NCBI RefSeq assembly: GCF_017488845.2
Contig: NZ_CP083370.1
Span: 3,473,501-3,537,500, forward strand
Source of the DNA: Ensifer canadensis
Lineage (GTDB): Bacteria > Pseudomonadota > Alphaproteobacteria > Rhizobiales > Rhizobiaceae
Direction: 5' to 3'
Length of the DNA stretch: 64,000 bases
The number at the start of each line of letters is the position of its first letter. Position 1 is the first letter of the stretch. Shown in pieces: positions 56,921 through 64,000 of this stretch. The translations under genes were made by a program, and so were the position numbers. The notes beneath the pieces were generated by a model that saw nothing but the letters and a program-made list of their open reading frames with translations, searched no databases and was not told the origin of the DNA.

Positions 56921-57238
56921 ATGAGGCCGGAGAAACTCGACGAGGCGGCAATCGCCGAGCATTTGCACAAGATGGAAGGGTGGGTGCGCGCCGAAGACGG
57001 CGCCTCCATCTGGAAAGCTTTTCGCTTCAAGAATTTCGTCGAGGCTTTCGGCTTCATGACGGAGATGGCGATCGTTGCCGAAAAGCTCGATCATCACCCG
57101 GAATGGTTCAACGTCTACAACCGCGTCGACGTGACGCTCACGACGCACGACGCCAGCGGCCTCACCGAACTGGACTTCAAGCTGGCTGCCAGAATGGACA
57201 AGGCTGCGGCCGGCCGCATGCCCGACCATTTGAAATAG
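56921..57238 (+). CDS. phhB: 4a-hydroxytetrahydrobiopterin dehydratase
   Basis: A 105-residue pterin-4a-carbinolamine dehydratase that recycles the pterin cofactor of aromatic amino-acid hydroxylases. The active-site pattern is [24 protein letters not shown] (first two His of the catalytic triad) followed by the third His in the same strand. GGGAGG precedes ATG 56921. It is followed by a YkvA-type gene 61 bases on. Confidence 0.95.
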   Translation: MRPEKLDEAAIAEHLHKMEGWVRAEDGASIWKAFRFKNFVEAFGFMTEMAIVAEKLDHHPEWFNVYNRVDVTLTTHDASGLTELDFKLAARMDKAAAGRMPDHLK

Positions 57239-57299
57239 ATTTTGAAATGGATCTGGCACTTCCCATATTGTTGAGCGTTGCAACATCGGAAGCGAGGCG

Positions 57300-57677
57300 A
57301 TGGACGACGTAAAGATTGGTGAAATTCTCCTGCCCGGCGAAGAATCCGAACAGGAGCGCAGGGAAAAGCGCGTCAAGCGACGCTTCTGGCCGACCTTTCG
57401 CCGCGCCGCCCGGCAGATACCGTTCAGCCGGGAACTCGTGGCTGCCTATTATTGCGCGATCGACCCGAAGACGCCGACGCGCACGCGCGGCATCCTGCTG
57501 GCGGCACTGGCCTATTTCGTGCTGCCGCTCGACTTCCTTCCCGATGTGCTCGCCGTCGTCGGATTTTCCGATGATGTCGCGGTTCTGACTGCCGCCTTTG
57601 CCGCCATCAGCGGGCAAATCAAGGAAGCCCACTACCTCAAGGCCGACGAGACGCTGGCCGACAATCCCGAGGAATGA
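57300..57677 (+). CDS. YkvA-family protein (DUF1232)
   Basis: A 125-residue protein with a short hydrophobic region (about 70-100). The DUF1232 signature LAALAYFVLPLDFLPDVLAVVGFSDDVAVL is clear. The N terminus is charged (EQERREKRVKRRFW). The function is unknown. ATG 57300 is close behind phhB and may share its transcript. Confidence 0.88.
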   Translation: MDDVKIGEILLPGEESEQERREKRVKRRFWPTFRRAARQIPFSRELVAAYYCAIDPKTPTRTRGILLAALAYFVLPLDFLPDVLAVVGFSDDVAVLTAAFAAISGQIKEAHYLKADETLADNPEE

Positions 57678-58085
57678 CCGCGGAAAATGCGGTCCGTCCG
57701 TGTGTCCGCCGTATTCCTGCCCAAAAGTCAAACTCTTGCCCAATTCTTTGTGGCATAGACATTTTGGAACGACACGCATCGAAACGTCTTGGTTGAGACG
57801 CGCGTTGTTTGGAATGGCATGGGGCAGGAAACGATCCGGAAGAGCTGTTCGAGGCGCCGAACACTCGACGCCGGAAGAGCGCTCCAAAAAATTGACGGAC
57901 GGCAGATCTGCGGATGCTGGAGCGAAGGCGACAAATGCTTCGTTTCGGGGCTGAAACCAGCGGATTTTGGCCCTCGTTGACGGTTTGGTAACCTGAATTA
58001 AGTCACAACAATTGAAATCATGACTACGCGTCGCCCGTCTGACCTGTTTCGGGTGATCGAAAAGCAAGAAAAGCGGCAGGACCTC
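57678..58085. other. Long non-coding gap upstream of the IalB-type gene
   Basis: About 400 bases without a supported gene. The open frames here lack family features and are shadows. A TTGACG-like hexamer near 57978 could be part of a promoter for the IalB-type gene. No obvious repeat is present. Confidence 0.4.
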
Positions 58086-58589
58086 ATGTTTGTAAGAAAG
58101 ATCGCAACCGCAATCGCACTCGTTCTGGCAACCGCCAGCATGGCTGCCGCCCAGTCTCCGACGCGCATCCAGCAGTTCAACGCCTGGGGCGCCTATTCCT
58201 ACAATTCCGGCGGCGGCAAGGTCTGCTATGTCCTGTCGGTTCCGAAGGAAAAGAGCCCGGCCGGCGTCGACCACGGCGACATCTTCTTCCTCGTTTCCCA
58301 GCGCCCCGGCCAGAACATCAGCTACGAGCCGCAGGCCATGATGGGCTACCCGCTGCAGGAGAACTCGAAGGTCAACGTCGTCATCGACGGCCGCACCTTC
58401 GTGATGTTCACCAAGGGCAACTCTGCCTGGGTCGAGAACGCCGCTGAAGAGCCGGCGCTCGTTGCCGCGATGAAGACCGGCAAGGCGATGTCGGTCAACG
58501 CCAAGTCGCGCAAGGGCACCACGACCACCTACGCCTATTCGCTGTCGGGCATCTCGGCTGCACTGAAGCAGATCGAAGCCTGCAAGTAG
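58086..58589 (+). CDS. Invasion-associated locus B (IalB) family protein
   Basis: A 167-residue exported protein. The signal peptide ends about residue 23 (MAAAQS). IalB marks are NAWGAYSYNSGGGKVCYVLSVPKEK and the paired cysteines with the terminal EACK. The name comes from Bartonella erythrocyte invasion; in rhizobia the role is unknown and may be envelope-related. ATG 58086 gives a clean signal peptide; the frame is open from 58020. A strong terminator follows. Confidence 0.9.
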   Translation: MFVRKIATAIALVLATASMAAAQSPTRIQQFNAWGAYSYNSGGGKVCYVLSVPKEKSPAGVDHGDIFFLVSQRPGQNISYEPQAMMGYPLQENSKVNVVIDGRTFVMFTKGNSAWVENAAEEPALVAAMKTGKAMSVNAKSRKGTTTTYAYSLSGISAALKQIEACK

Positions 58590-58613
58590 GCTCTCGCCAC
58601 TTTGGCAGAACAC

Positions 58614-58641
58614 AAGGCCGGCGCCTGACGCCGGCCTTTTT
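58614..58641 (+). terminator. Rho-independent terminator of the IalB-type gene
   Basis: AAGGCCGGCG-CCTGA-CGCCGGCCTTTTT; a perfect 10-bp stem with a T-run, 24 bases after the stop. Confidence 0.95.
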
Positions 58642-58823
58642 GCATTCAGGATTGACGCCTGCGCGTGACTCTTGAGCAAAACAATGCTACAGCCCCGGCA
58701 AATTAAGAGCCCCCGCGCCCTATTGGCCGCGCTTGAAGGCTCGACCGATTTCAATTCGAGCATCAGGACAATCTCCGGACCCTTCTCCGGACGGGCGTTT
58801 TCTGTACGACAGGACACCAGAGC

Positions 58824-60059
58824 ATGGCAGCCACTGAAATCTTGAACCGGGTGGATACCGTCAAGGCACCGCAGGCGCGCATCGCACCGCAGGCCGAGAA
58901 GCCTTCGCTGATCGGGCTGTTGCGCGAGGACATGGCCAAGGCCCTGGTCGAAAAAGGTATTCCCGAGCGTCAGGTGAAGATGCGCGTCAGCCAGCTCTGG
59001 CACTGGCTCTACGTGCGCGGTGTTTCCGACTTCGACGAGATGCTGAACGTCTCGAAGGACATGCGCGAGATGCTGAAGCAGCATTTCACCATCGCCCGGC
59101 CGGAGATCGTCGAGGAGCAGACCTCGGGCGACGGCACCCGCAAGTGGCTGCTGCGCTTTCCCGCCCGCGGCGCCGGCCGCCCGGTCGAGATCGAAACGGT
59201 CTACATCCCCGAAGAGGGCCGCGGCACGCTCTGCATCTCCAGCCAGGTCGGCTGCACGCTCACCTGTTCCTTCTGTCACACCGGCACGCAGAAGCTGGTG
59301 CGCAACCTGACGGCCGAGGAAATCCTGGCGCAGCTGCTGCTCGCGCGCGACCGGCTCGGCGACTTCCCGGAGCGCGACACGCCCCAGGGCGCGATCGTGC
59401 CGGCGGAAGGCCGCAAGATCACCAACATCGTCATGATGGGCATGGGCGAGCCGCTCTACAATTTCGAGGAGGTCAAGACCGCCCTGTTGATCGCCTCCGA
59501 CGGCGAGGGCCTGTCGCTCTCCAAGCGCCGCATCACGCTTTCGACCTCCGGCATCGTGCCCGAGATCTATAGGACCGGCGACGAGATCGGTGTCATGCTG
59601 GCGATCTCGCTGCATGCGGTGCGCGACGACCTGCGCGACATGCTAGTGCCGATCAACAAGAAATATCCGCTGAAGGAACTGATGGATGCCTGTCGCGCCT
59701 ATCCGGGCCTGTCGAACGCGCGCCGCATCACCTTCGAATATGTGATGCTCAAGGACGTCAACGACAGCCTCGAGGACGCCAAGGAACTGGTGAAGCTCTT
59801 GAAGGGCGTGCCGGCGAAGATCAACCTCATTCCGTTCAACCCTTGGCCGGGCACCAACTACCAGTGTTCCGAGTGGGAGCAGATCGAGAAATTCGCCGAT
59901 TTCATCAACCAGGCGGGCTACGCCTCGCCGATCCGCACGCCGCGCGGCCGCGACATCCTGGCCGCCTGCGGCCAGCTGAAGTCCGAATCCGAGCGCATGC
60001 GCAAGGTCGACCGGCTCGCCTTCGAAGCAATGATGATTGCCAATCACGGCGAGGACTGA
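58824..60059 (+). CDS. rlmN: 23S rRNA/tRNA adenine C2-methyltransferase RlmN
   Basis: A 411-residue radical-SAM enzyme methylating A2503 of 23S rRNA and A37 of some tRNAs. The cluster motif is C144-x3-C148-x2-C151 in [12 protein letters not shown]. The N-terminal accessory domain, [23 protein letters not shown], and the C-terminal [12 protein letters not shown] with the second catalytic Cys are all visible. The N terminus has about 20 extra residues before the family start, so a later start cannot be excluded. Confidence 0.96.
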   Translation: MAATEILNRVDTVKAPQARIAPQAEKPSLIGLLREDMAKALVEKGIPERQVKMRVSQLWHWLYVRGVSDFDEMLNVSKDMREMLKQHFTIARPEIVEEQTSGDGTRKWLLRFPARGAGRPVEIETVYIPEEGRGTLCISSQVGCTLTCSFCHTGTQKLVRNLTAEEILAQLLLARDRLGDFPERDTPQGAIVPAEGRKITNIVMMGMGEPLYNFEEVKTALLIASDGEGLSLSKRRITLSTSGIVPEIYRTGDEIGVMLAISLHAVRDDLRDMLVPINKKYPLKELMDACRAYPGLSNARRITFEYVMLKDVNDSLEDAKELVKLLKGVPAKINLIPFNPWPGTNYQCSEWEQIEKFADFINQAGYASPIRTPRGRDILAACGQLKSESERMRKVDRLAFEAMMIANHGED

Positions 60060-60274
60060 GCCATCAGGTGGGTGCGGCGCGGTTTTCCGCCCGCATTTCA
60101 CCTTTCACGACTCAAAGACGATCGCAACGCCCTCGGATTGTGTCGATCCGCACCATCTCAACCGCAGGCATGTCGTGATCGATGAAGAACTTTGATGGGT
60201 GATGCAGTTCCTATCGATTGATTTCATGTCACCGGTTTCCTAAGAAAGCGGGCAATCAATCTAGGAGGACACCC

Positions 60275-61228
60275 ATGCGCTCACTTCTCGTCGCCCTTGC
60301 CGCCACGGTGGCATTTACCCTGCCCGCACGCGCCGATGAGGTGACCGTCGCCGTAACCGCGATCGTCGAACACCCGGCTCTCGATGCCGCACGCGACGGT
60401 GTGAAGGACGCGCTGGCCGCAGCCGGCTACAAGGAGGGCGAAAACCTCAAGTTCCTCTACGAGTCCGCCCAAGGCAACCCGGCGACCGCAGCACAGATCG
60501 CCCGCCAGTTCGCCGGTGAAGCGCCTAATGTCATCGTTCCGATCTCGACCCCGTCGGCCCAGGCCGTCGTTTCCTCGACGCGCGATATTCCGGTGGTCTT
60601 CACCGCCGTGTCCGACCCGATCGGCGCACAACTGGTCAAGGACATGGACAAGCCGGGCGGCAACGTCACCGGTCTTTCCGACATGTCGCCGGTCGCCGAG
60701 CACGTCGCGCTGATCAAGGAAATCCTGCCGAACGCCAAGTCGATCGGCTACCTCTACAACTCCGGCGAAGCCAACTCCGTGTCGCTTCTGGCAGTCTTGA
60801 AGACGGAAGCCGAAAAGGCCGGCCTGACCGTGGTCGAATCCGCGGCAACGAAGTCGGCCGAAGTCCAGGGTGCGGCCCGCGCACTCGTCGGCCGCGCCGA
60901 CGTGATCTACGTTCCGACCGATAACACGATCATCTCCGCGCTCGAAGGTGCGATCGCCGTGGCTGAGGAAGCCAAGTTGCCGCTCCTCACCGCTGACACG
61001 GATTCGGTCGCGCGCGGCTCGCTCGCGGCTCTCGGCTTCAACTACTACGATGTCGGCAAGCAGACCGGCGAAATCGTCGTTCGCATCCTCAAGGGCGAAA
61101 ACCCGGGTGATATCGCCGTCAAGGTTGCCGCCGGTTCCGACCTGGTGATCAACAAGAAGGCCGCTGAAAAGATGGGCGTCACCCTTCCGGAAAGTGTCGT
61201 CAAGCGCGCTACACGCGTTGTCGAATAA
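60275..61228 (+). CDS. ABC transporter substrate-binding protein (TrpX-like)
   Basis: A 317-residue periplasmic protein of the ABC_sub_bind family. The signal peptide covers about residues 1-20 (ending ARADE). VAVTAIVEHPALDAARDGVKDAL and VPISTPSAQAV are characteristic, and the group includes TrpX-type tryptophan/tyrosine binders. AGGAGG precedes ATG 60275. The permease and ATPase genes follow after a 224-base gap that holds a hairpin. Confidence 0.93.
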   Translation: MRSLLVALAATVAFTLPARADEVTVAVTAIVEHPALDAARDGVKDALAAAGYKEGENLKFLYESAQGNPATAAQIARQFAGEAPNVIVPISTPSAQAVVSSTRDIPVVFTAVSDPIGAQLVKDMDKPGGNVTGLSDMSPVAEHVALIKEILPNAKSIGYLYNSGEANSVSLLAVLKTEAEKAGLTVVESAATKSAEVQGAARALVGRADVIYVPTDNTIISALEGAIAVAEEAKLPLLTADTDSVARGSLAALGFNYYDVGKQTGEIVVRILKGENPGDIAVKVAAGSDLVINKKAAEKMGVTLPESVVKRATRVVE

Positions 61229-61268
61229 GGCTTTGAGCCTTTTCAGGTTCAAGTTTATTGCGTTTTGG

Positions 61269-61293
61269 CCGCCCTCGTTCCATACGAGGGCGG
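61269..61293 (+). terminator. Hairpin between binding-protein and permease genes
   Basis: CCGCCCTCGT-TCCAT-ACGAGGGCGG, a perfect 10-bp stem, followed by TTCGTTATT. The T-run is weak, so it may be a partial terminator or an mRNA 3'-end stabiliser giving more binding protein than permease. Confidence 0.5.
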
Positions 61294-61452
61294 TTCGTTA
61301 TTGGAGCACGGCGTTTCCCTCGGGGCACGCAAGATGCGCTCTGACAGTTTGAAGCTGCGCCGACGCCGGATCTCTGGACGTCATGGCCAACCGGAGACGC
61401 CGCGCTGATAGAACAAGCTTAAGGCGCGCGGCAAAAAAAGAGGGTCGGGGGT

Positions 61453-62331
61453 TTGAGTCAAATCGCTTTCTGGGGAGCCGTCGAACTGGGGCTGGTCTAC
61501 GCCTTTGTCGCCGTCGGCGTCTTTCTCGCATTCCGGGTTCTCGACTTCCCTGACCTGACGGTCGACGGTTCGTTCCCGCTCGGCGCCGCGGTGACCGCGG
61601 TGCTGATCATCGCCGGCGTCAACCCGTGGATCGCGGCCTGTGTCGCCATGGTGGCGGGTGCCGCCGCCGGCATCGTCACGGCGATGCTCAACGTGCGCTT
61701 CAAGATCCTCAATCTGCTGGCCTCGATCCTGACGATGATCGCGCTGTTCTCGGTCAATCTGCGCGTGATGGGCAAACCCAACGTCGCGCTGATCAACGCC
61801 GACACCATGCTCTCGCCGTTCTTTGGCCTGGGGCTTCGTGATTTCTACGTTCGCCCGCTGTTCATCGGCATCCTGGTGCTCGTTGCCGTCATCGTCGTCT
61901 GGCGCTTCCTCGAAAGCGATGCGGGTCTTGCGATGCGGGCAACCGGCGCCAATGCGCGCATGGCCCGTGCGCAAGGGGTCGACACCAACCGGCAGATCTA
62001 TCTCGGTATGGCGATCTCGAACGCGCTCGTTGCCTTCGGCGGCGCGCTCTTTGCCCAGACCAACGGCTTTGCCGACGTCACTTCCGGGGTCGGTACCATC
62101 GTCGTCGGCCTTGCAGCCGTCATTATCGGCGAGACGCTGCTCGGCGCCCGCGGCATCCTGATCGCGCTGATCGGCTGCGTGCTCGGCTCGATCCTCTATC
62201 GCATCGCCATCCAGCTGGCGCTGTCGACCGACATGCTCGGCTTGCAGGCCTCCGATCTCAATTTCGTGACCGCCGTGCTCGTCACCTTCGCCCTCATCCT
62301 TCCCCGACTTCGTCGCGGAGGTGCGGCATGA
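61453..62331 (+). CDS. ABC transporter permease (BPD_transp_2, TrpY-like)
   Basis: A 292-residue integral membrane permease with eight or more hydrophobic helices (residues 5-280). RVLDFPDLTVDGSFPLGAAVTAVLI and LNLLASILTMIALFSVNLRVMG are characteristic of the TrpY-like branched-chain-type family. The start is TTG 61453 with AGGGTCGGGGG upstream. The stop overlaps the ATPase start (ATGA). Confidence 0.92.
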   Translation: MSQIAFWGAVELGLVYAFVAVGVFLAFRVLDFPDLTVDGSFPLGAAVTAVLIIAGVNPWIAACVAMVAGAAAGIVTAMLNVRFKILNLLASILTMIALFSVNLRVMGKPNVALINADTMLSPFFGLGLRDFYVRPLFIGILVLVAVIVVWRFLESDAGLAMRATGANARMARAQGVDTNRQIYLGMAISNALVAFGGALFAQTNGFADVTSGVGTIVVGLAAVIIGETLLGARGILIALIGCVLGSILYRIAIQLALSTDMLGLQASDLNFVTAVLVTFALILPRLRRGGAA

Positions 62332-63122
62332 TCAGCGTCAAGAACATCCAGGTCGTCTTCGGCAAGGGAACGCCGCTGCAGAAGCAGGCGCTGAACGGCG
62401 TCGACCTCACAATCGAGCAGGGCTCCTTCGTCACCGTCATCGGCTCCAATGGCGCCGGCAAATCGACGTTGCTCGGCGTTCTCGCCGGCGACGTGCTGCC
62501 GAGTGCGGGCCAGGTGACGATCGGCAAGACCGATGTGACCCGCAAGGGCACCGCCGCTCGCGCCGGCCTTGTCGCCCGCGTGTTTCAGGATCCGCTGACC
62601 GGTAGCTGCGGTGCGCTTTCGATCGAAGAGAACCTGGCGCTCGCCGCCAAGCGCGGCGAGAAGCGTGGCCTGATGGCAGCGCTCGGGCCGAAGCGCCGCG
62701 AACATTTCCGCGAGCGCATCGCCGAGCTTAATCTCGGCCTCGAAAACCGCATGGGCGACCGCATGGACCTGCTTTCGGGCGGCCAGCGCCAGGCGGTCTC
62801 GCTGGTCATGGCGACACTTGCCGGCTCCGAAGTGCTGCTGCTCGACGAACATACCGCCGCCCTTGATCCCGGGATGGCCGAGTTCGTTATGAACCTCACC
62901 CAGAAGATCGTTTCCGAGCGCAGGCTGACGACGATGATGGTTACCCACTCGATGCGCCAGGCGCTCGACTATGGCCATCGCACCGTCATGCTGCATGGCG
63001 GCGAGATCGTGCTCGACGTTGCCGGCGACAGCCGCAAGGAATTGCAGGTCGAGGACCTCATCGCCATGTTCCGCCGCATCCGCGGCCAGACGCTCGACGA
63101 CGACGCGCTGCTCATCGGCTGA
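62328..63122 (+). CDS. ABC transporter ATPase (TrpZ-like)
   Basis: A 264-residue ATPase. Walker A is GSNGAGKSTLL, the Q-loop is VARVFQDPLTGSCGALSIEENLALA, the signature is LLSGGQRQAVSLVMATL, and Walker B is VLLLDEHTAALDPG; the H-loop is MVTHSMRQAL. Note DEHT instead of the usual DEPT in Walker B. The 5' ATGA overlap with the permease shows coupling. Substrate is taken only from the binding protein family (aromatic amino acids likely). Confidence 0.92.
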   Translation: MISVKNIQVVFGKGTPLQKQALNGVDLTIEQGSFVTVIGSNGAGKSTLLGVLAGDVLPSAGQVTIGKTDVTRKGTAARAGLVARVFQDPLTGSCGALSIEENLALAAKRGEKRGLMAALGPKRREHFRERIAELNLGLENRMGDRMDLLSGGQRQAVSLVMATLAGSEVLLLDEHTAALDPGMAEFVMNLTQKIVSERRLTTMMVTHSMRQALDYGHRTVMLHGGEIVLDVAGDSRKELQVEDLIAMFRRIRGQTLDDDALLIG

Positions 63123-63151
63123 CCCCGTCGCTTACGGGGCGATCAGAGCTT

Positions 63152-63369
63152 GCCCCTCATCTGCCTGCCGGCATCTTCTCCCCGTAAAGACGGGGAGAAG
63201 AGACAAGTGGCAATCTCTCAGCCGTTCTCCGGCAAACGGCGTGAAGTGCCATCTACCGTTTCACACGTCTCCCCATGCTGCTCCGGCGATCGCCGTTGCC
63301 GCCGAACGATGCAGCACGTGCTCTTCTCCCCACATGCGGGGAGAAGATGCCGGCAGGCAGATGAGGGGC
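63152..63369. repeat. Long perfect inverted repeat with inner hairpins
   Basis: A 33-base left arm (63152-63184, starting GCCCCTCATCTGCCTGCC) is the exact reverse complement of the right arm (63337-63369). Each arm ends in a smaller hairpin (CTTCTCCCCG/CGGGGAGAAG). The 152-base centre is unrelated. The same edge vocabulary occurs at 2408-2577. Confidence 0.9.
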
Positions 63370-63388
63370 GAAACCCTCCGAAGACGCC

Positions 63389-64000
63389 CTATCGCGCCGT
63401 CGTCATGAAGATCTTCACCGCAAAGACAGGGAAGACGCCGGCAAAACTGTAGTCGAGCGCCCGCATGAACCCCTTGTTGCGCTGCAGCCAGGAGGACAGC
63501 CAGTCGGCGGTAAATACCACCAGCATGTTTACAGGCATGCCGATGACGATGAACATCGCGCCGAGGAACAGAAGCTTGCCCGTCACCGATGCATCGTTGG
63601 CGCTGACGAACTGCGGCAGGAAAGTCATGAAAAAGATGATGACCTTGGGGTTGAGCAGGTTTACCCAGAAGCCCGACGAGACGTTGGAAAGAGCCGTACC
63701 GCCGGAACCTTCGACGGTCTTGACCGAAAGCGTCGATCCGTGGCGGATCGCCTGAACCGCAAGCCAGAGCAGATAGGCGGCACCTCCGGTCTTCAGCACC
63801 ATGAACGCAGCAGGCGAGGCCGTGATCAGCGCCGAGATGCCGAAGGCGACCAGTAGGGTGTGAACGACGATGCCGAAGCTCGTCCCGAGCACCACGAATA
63901 GGGCGGCCTTCTTGCCTTGCGACAGCGCGCGGCTGATCGAAAGCGTCATGTCCGGCCCCGGCGTTGCCGCAAGCAGCAGCGTGGCGGCAGCAAAGCCGAA
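63389..64000 (-). CDS. LysE/RhtB-family exporter (5' end outside window)
   Basis: An inner-membrane amino-acid or metabolite exporter of the LysE/RhtB type with about six helices. The frame is open to the window edge: 203 codons are visible, starting FGFAAATLLLAATPGPDM, which is the conserved PGPD region of this family, so only the first few residues are missing. Other marks are the GFWVNLLNPKVIIFFMTFLPQFV motif. Substrate is unknown. It lies beside the inverted repeat at 63152-63369. Confidence 0.93.
   Translation of the reverse strand, partial: FGFAAATLLLAATPGPDMTLSISRALSQGKKAALFVVLGTSFGIVVHTLLVAFGISALITASPAAFMVLKTGGAAYLLWLAVQAIRHGSTLSVKTVEGSGGTALSNVSSGFWVNLLNPKVIIFFMTFLPQFVSANDASVTGKLLFLGAMFIVIGMPVNMLVVFTADWLSSWLQRNKGFMRALDYSFAGVFPVFAVKIFMTTAR

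Noticed and set aside
57177..59615. 812-codon open frame on the minus strand
   Set aside because: It runs antisense to phhB, the YkvA gene, the IalB-type gene and part of rlmN, with His/Gly/Asp/Arg-rich composition typical of high-GC shadow frames and no family motif.

Overview
The window is a high-GC, gene-dense, colinear stretch of an alphaproteobacterial chromosome. Gene order and protein features point to Rhizobiaceae, most likely Sinorhizobium/Ensifer: an alphaproteobacterial SAM-II riboswitch before metA, glnK-amtB followed by ftsK, an Ala/Glu-tailed L19, rpsP-rimM-trmD beside aroQ-ffh, dapF-mtaB-ftsY, ccmABCDG next to acnA, DUF2585 and DUF2794 proteins, and rhizobial-style palindromic intergenic repeats. 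The genus is inferred from order and recall; no database was searched. I found no rRNA operon, CRISPR array, transposase, phage gene or plasmid origin. One tRNA gene (Gly-GCC) is present.

Layout. 0-6.2 kb: leuD, ridA, a MoxR ATPase, a Nudix hydrolase, riboswitch-controlled metA, a CoxE-type VWA protein and an aldose 1-epimerase. 6.3-11.9 kb: tRNA-Gly, a YbaK-type deacylase, a CnoX-like thioredoxin, a LON substrate-binding domain protein, a Trm112-like protein, an orphan membrane protein, a UbiH-family hydroxylase and TesB. 12-21 kb: glnK-amtB with a recognisable NtrC/sigma-54 control region, ftsK with a CtrA box, lolA, xthA, and a TonB-dependent siderophore receptor with an iron-box palindrome. 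21-29.2 kb: a lone cyclic-nucleotide-binding protein, an OmpR-type response regulator, an L,D-transpeptidase, a tight two-gene cassette of unclear function (23.2-25.1 kb), sixA, leuC, and an amino-acid ABC permease with its binding protein.

29.3-34.6 kb is a translation and protein-export block on the minus strand (ffh-aroQ-rpsP-rimM-trmD, then rplS), with an opposite-strand TSUP permease between trmD and rplS. 35.5-41.9 kb runs on the plus strand: a metallo-hydrolase, dapF, mtaB, ftsY, ispZ and DUF2585. 42.2-45.3 kb carries cytochrome c biogenesis genes ccmA, B, C, D and G (minus); ccmD is a 58-codon gene. acnA follows. 48.4-57.7 kb holds small conserved genes, a Bax-inhibitor-1 protein with a structured leader, the ybbA-ybbP/tesA divergent cluster, thpR, an LMW phosphatase, phhB and a YkvA protein. 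58-64 kb carries an IalB-type secreted protein, rlmN, a three-gene TrpXYZ-like ABC transporter and a LysE exporter cut by the window edge.

Nearly everything is core metabolism, translation, secretion and envelope biology. I see no obvious accessory island or new defence system. The more interesting material is regulatory and intergenic: a recurrent two-hairpin element carrying a conserved ATG-CAG-CA core (copies near 5.1, 17.6, 18.65, 25.75 and 49.27 kb), two CtrA boxes, a FixK/FNR box splitting the ccm genes, a SAM-II riboswitch followed by a terminator-like hairpin, and several long inverted repeats. The least characterised coding material is the 23.2-25.1 kb cassette.
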